This document shows positions 19,409-21,614 of a DNA stretch of 21,614 nucleotides, in pieces (position 1 is the first letter of the stretch; each line of letters starts with the position of its first letter). Position numbers and translations under genes: made by a program. The notes under the pieces were generated by a model. It was not told the origin of the DNA. It did not search any database and saw only the letters and a list, made by a program, of their open reading frames with translations. The DNA is from a virus. Location: positions 1 through 21,614 of the IMG/VR virus record IMGVR_UViG_3300043548_000130. One strand, 5' to 3'.

Positions 19409-19790
19409 TAGGTATGGTTAGCGTTGGTTGGTCAAAGTATTGCGTCAGCGTAGTGAATTCGATATAACCTCTTTTAATCTCACCAACCACATCAGCATCA
19501 GCAGGATCCAAGTTAGTAGACGAATTTTGACCATAAATAATATAATTGTAACGGCCACCATCAACAATAAGAATACTACCATTGACACCATCATCTGCGT
19601 CAGTGCTAATGGATAGCGTAGTGATTCTTTCATTTGTATCAATAACCGATGGAATAACCGCAAATAATTTTAGTGTAATCTCATTTTGTAAGATTAACAG
19701 ATAGTCCGTAAAGGAAGGTAAAAGCAAAACCCCTTCCTCTAATGAAAGAAGAAGGGTTTGCGATGCGGTATTAGTCTGTAAGTAATTCAC
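19386..19790 (-). CDS. Conserved virion-block protein, 134 aa
   Basis: A 134-residue protein starting MNYLQTNTASQTLLLSLEEG. The N-terminal half is hydrophobic and strand-rich (VLLLPSFTDYLLILQNEITL), the second half a beta-type segment with SILIVDGGRYNYIIYGQNSS and an acidic region ending VGEIKRGYIEFTTL. A leading 'NYL..NT..Q.L.LSL.EG..L…F..YLL.L..E' is familiar in capsid modules of Bacteroidota phages, between capsid and portal genes, but no function is known. It may be a decoration or joining protein. Its end overlaps the portal start by 23 bases. A hairpin lies within its first codons (19724-19761). Confidence 0.6.
   Translation of the reverse strand: MNYLQTNTASQTLLLSLEEGVLLLPSFTDYLLILQNEITLKLFAVIPSVIDTNERITTLSISTDADDGVNGSILIVDGGRYNYIIYGQNSSTNLDPADADVVGEIKRGYIEFTTLTQYFDQPTLTIPNDIEYNG
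19724..19761 (-). other. Hairpin inside the 5' end of the 134-aa gene
   Basis: On the minus strand GCAAACCCTTC (19751-19761) can pair with GAAGGGGTTTTGC (19724-19736) with two bulged bases, giving an 11-pair stem. A modest T-rich stretch (TTTTACC) follows. It may act as a partial terminator or mRNA stability element between the capsid gene and the portal; the evidence is only structural. Confidence 0.35.
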
Positions 19791-19806
19791 TACCTACAAA
19801 TATAAA

Positions 19807-20352
19807 TTAAATAGTTGGGGATACAACAGTGATAGAAGCAAAGTTATCGAAAGGAGTACTTGTGAAAGATTCCAAACGGTATGCTTTGTGCGCTTCTTCT
19901 GCGGTGAATGTAATAGTGTAACCATTCAAATCACCTTTTGCAGTTCCGGTTGATGTAGTCATTGCGGTAACTTCTGCACCATCCATTCTACCAACCATCC
20001 AAATGTTGTTGTTGTTATCTTGAACAAAAACAATAAGACGATTTTTAGCAACCAATTCCAATTGCTTTCTACGTGCAGCACTCAAAGCAAAGAAGGTAGC
20101 AGCAACAGTTTGCGTGTAGAATATTGTGCCATTCTCAACGCTTGAAGCTACTTCCTCATTGAAGCTACCAGTGTGCTTAGGGCAAGTATATTTGTAGATG
20201 GATGCGGTAGGCAATCCATCAACTTCCTCACTTGATGCATCAATAGTTACACCACTCAAAAAGTCAGCGTGTTGTTGCAAGTAGATTGCTTTGATTCCAC
20301 CAATGGTATCTTTGCAATCAAGTGTAAATCCTGCGGTTAATTCACAAGCCAT
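19807..20352 (-). CDS. Virion protein downstream of capsid, 181 aa
   Basis: A 181-residue soluble protein starting MACELTAGFTLDCKDTIGGI. It has an early Cys pair (C3, C13), a beta-rich body (SIYKYTCPKHTGSFNEEVAS; GTIFYTQTVAATFFALSA) and a C-terminal strand segment with LNGYTITFTAEEAHKAYRLE. 'AC.LT.GF.LDCKD.IGGIK.IY' is a start I recognise from Bacteroidota phage structural genes next to the capsid gene, of uncertain role: a tail tube or a decoration protein would both fit the size and beta-rich content. It follows the capsid gene after a 74-base gap with a terminator-like hairpin. Confidence 0.6.
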   Translation of the reverse strand: MACELTAGFTLDCKDTIGGIKAIYLQQHADFLSGVTIDASSEEVDGLPTASIYKYTCPKHTGSFNEEVASSVENGTIFYTQTVAATFFALSAARRKQLELVAKNRLIVFVQDNNNNIWMVGRMDGAEVTAMTTSTGTAKGDLNGYTITFTAEEAHKAYRLESFTSTPFDNFASITVVSPTI

Positions 20353-20379
20353 ATTTTTATTTTTTTAGTTAGTTAAAAT

Positions 20380-20412
20380 AAAGGGAAGGCAGAGTTAACC
20401 ACCTTCCCCTTT
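20380..20412 (-). terminator. Terminator-like hairpin after the capsid gene
   Basis: On the minus strand AAAGGGGAAGG (20402-20412) pairs with CCTTCCCTTT (20380-20389) with one bulged G. It is followed by ATTTT and then a mixed AT-rich stretch, so the T run is short. It lies in the 74-base gap between the major capsid gene and the next virion gene. It is probably a partial terminator or a 3' stabilising structure that keeps capsid mRNA more abundant than the portal message. Confidence 0.5.
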
Positions 20413-20426
20413 ACTTGTGGTTAATA

Positions 20427-21344
20427 TTAGTTGTGACCGATTACGCAGTCAGTCAACACTCCAACTTGAACACCTACACGGTATCTCATTGCCATACGTA
20501 CGTTATCGGATGCGTCAGTCAAAGACATATCTACAACTTTTACCTCAGCAAAATCGGAGTTAGCATCAACACCTACAAACAAGTTAGATGGTTGAGCAGC
20601 TACGATTGTTCCAGTTGAGATTCCAGGACATACATAGATATCATATCCGTTGAACTGCAAGTTGAATTCATCACCAGCTTGATACATTTGCATATAACCA
20701 AGAGCTGTGATTGCTTGACGATAGAACTGAGCAGTAGCACGGTTCATATACAACTTAGTCTCAGGCGAACCAATCAAGGCAGCCGGCAACGCATTGATAA
20801 CAGCATTCAAATTAGCGATAACAGTTGATGCGCTCAAAGTAGCAGCCCAAGTTTGATCAGCAGAACCACTTAATCCAGCTATTAACTTCTTTTCAAATCC
20901 ATCAAAAGAGGTATATGTACCTGCTGTATCACCCTGCCAAATAGTGTACTCAATAGTTTCACCTACTTTAGCAGCAGCGTAACCGATTAAGAAATCAGTA
21001 AAGTTAGCAGGGACAACATCATTGATGAATCCGCGACCTGTTTGTGCAGCTTCCCAATCTTGTGTGAATTCCTTTTTGCAAAGTTCAAGGTTAGTCATCA
21101 AATCGGAAACAGTCAATACAGACTCAGTCAAGGACAATGTGCCTTGCTCGTTAAAGTTACAAGCAGCAGATTGTACCAATGAAGCTGCGTTGGCCAACTT
21201 CTTCAATACTGCCTTGTATTTTACACCCTCTTTAAGAGTTACATAATTTTTTGCCAAAGTGTCTCCTGACAAGATAGCAGCGTTGATGTATGGCAACGCT
21301 AATTCACCTGCGTAGGTGCTTGTGATGGTCAATGAATCAGCCAT
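20427..21344 (-). CDS. Major capsid protein, HK97-like
   Basis: A 305-residue capsid protein. Typical features are an N-terminal GELALPYINAAILSGDTLAK, a peripheral region (KCGVKYKAVLKKL-like, about 40-60), strand/helix runs with ELCKKEFTQDWEAAQTGRGF, and a C-terminal domain with NLFVGVDANSDFAEVKVVDM and ENVRMAMRYRVGVQV-like ending (read here as DNVRMAMRYRVGVQVGVLTD). The alternation and length fit an HK97-fold shell protein without a long scaffold delta domain in its own frame, which is probably supplied by the gene upstream. It starts at an ATG after an A-rich leader. It would form the icosahedral shell with hundreds of copies. Confidence 0.72.
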   Translation of the reverse strand: MADSLTITSTYAGELALPYINAAILSGDTLAKNYVTLKEGVKYKAVLKKLANAASLVQSAACNFNEQGTLSLTESVLTVSDLMTNLELCKKEFTQDWEAAQTGRGFINDVVPANFTDFLIGYAAAKVGETIEYTIWQGDTAGTYTSFDGFEKKLIAGLSGSADQTWAATLSASTVIANLNAVINALPAALIGSPETKLYMNRATAQFYRQAITALGYMQMYQAGDEFNLQFNGYDIYVCPGISTGTIVAAQPSNLFVGVDANSDFAEVKVVDMSLTDASDNVRMAMRYRVGVQVGVLTDCVIGHN

Positions 21345-21363
21345 TTTTTTTCTTTTTTATTTA

Positions 21364-21614
21364 TTATTTGTATTTGTTTATGATTGAGAAGATTCTATTT
21401 TTAGAATCCATTTTAGCCAAGTCAAGAGGTGCGCTCTTTTGTGCAACTGCAACAGACTTCTTTACTGAATCTACTGCAGGTTGCTTTGACATCTTTTCGA
21501 TGGTTGCAGAAAGAGTTTCTTTCTCTGCGTTCAAAGAAGCAATCTTAGCCTCGAATGCCTCAACCAAAGAGTTGATTGTTGATTCGAATTCTTCGCGACT
21601 TACTCCATCAAAGG
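21364..21614 (-). CDS. Partial: C-terminal part of a protease/scaffold-like gene
   Basis: A minus-strand frame open through the right window edge, so its start is outside. The visible 82 residues read FDGVSREEFESTINSLVEAF, then a coiled coil (KIASLNAEKETLSATIEKMS), a short Ala/Lys-rich linker (KKSVAVAQKSAP) and the end KMDSKNRIFSIINKYK. A coiled-coil C-terminus directly before the major capsid gene is the usual place for a scaffold or for the scaffold tail of a head maturation protease (S14 or S49 type). The enzyme domain would lie outside the window, so the type cannot be stated. A TTG at 21567 is not taken as the start. Confidence 0.55.
   Translation of the reverse strand, partial: FDGVSREEFESTINSLVEAFEAKIASLNAEKETLSATIEKMSKQPAVDSVKKSVAVAQKSAPLDLAKMDSKNRIFSIINKYK

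Noticed and set aside
1-21614. CRISPR arrays, insertion sequences and integrase or attachment sites
   Set aside because: No regular direct repeats with spacers, no transposase or recombinase motifs and no long terminal inverted repeats were seen on reading through both strands.

Overview
This is about 21.6 kb of a double-stranded DNA tailed phage (or prophage) genome, most likely infecting a member of the Bacteroidota. The protein families that can be recognised form a phage set: HK97-type capsid, portal, large terminase, tail assembly chaperone, holin, M15-type endolysin. Several small proteins resemble types I know from Bacteroidota phages. The best promoter, at 7957-7986, has the Bacteroidota layout (TTG-type -33 box and a TAnnTTTG -7 box), and Shine-Dalgarno sequences are mostly absent. 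A chaperone with a G/GT-type frameshift and a gp10-like neck protein suggest a long-tailed (siphovirus-like) particle. No integrase, tRNA or CRISPR array was seen.

The layout has three blocks. (1) 1-7857 is on the minus strand. Read from right to left it holds a VRR-NUC nuclease, a sigma-like factor, a Cys-rich protein and a two-helix membrane protein. Next comes a roughly 0.5 kb gene-free island that looks like a large structured RNA. After that are small unknown genes, a Dam-type methylase, a small-terminase-like protein, the tail chaperone, a possible tail terminator, a tail fibre, a gp10-like neck/tail protein and one gene cut by the window edge. (2) 8015-14307 is on the plus strand. It is an early/replication block of tightly overlapping small genes, an SSB-like protein, an HTH protein, a DnaA domain IV protein, other replication-type proteins and the large terminase. 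It ends at an intrinsic terminator (14330-14355). (3) 14273-21614 is on the minus strand. Read from right to left it holds the end of a protease/scaffold-like gene, the major capsid protein, two virion proteins, a 704-residue portal fusion, a head-tail connector, a micro-gene, holin, M15 endolysin, a metallophosphoesterase and a pair of overlapping membrane proteins that may be spanins.

Blocks 1 and 3 would build the particle and lyse the cell; block 2 would copy and package the DNA. Blocks 1 and 2 diverge from 7858-8014, and blocks 2 and 3 converge and overlap at 14273-14307. The large and small terminase genes lie on opposite strands about 8 kb apart.

The points most worth a second look are the structured RNA island at 5800-6280, with its own promoter-like box and a pseudoknot/terminator at its 5' end; a -1 frameshift site (T9) in the tail chaperone whose second frame has no ATG; an A10 tract at the exact junction between the portal domain and its fused modules; and the spanin-like pair whose coding sequence contains the opposite-strand terminator.
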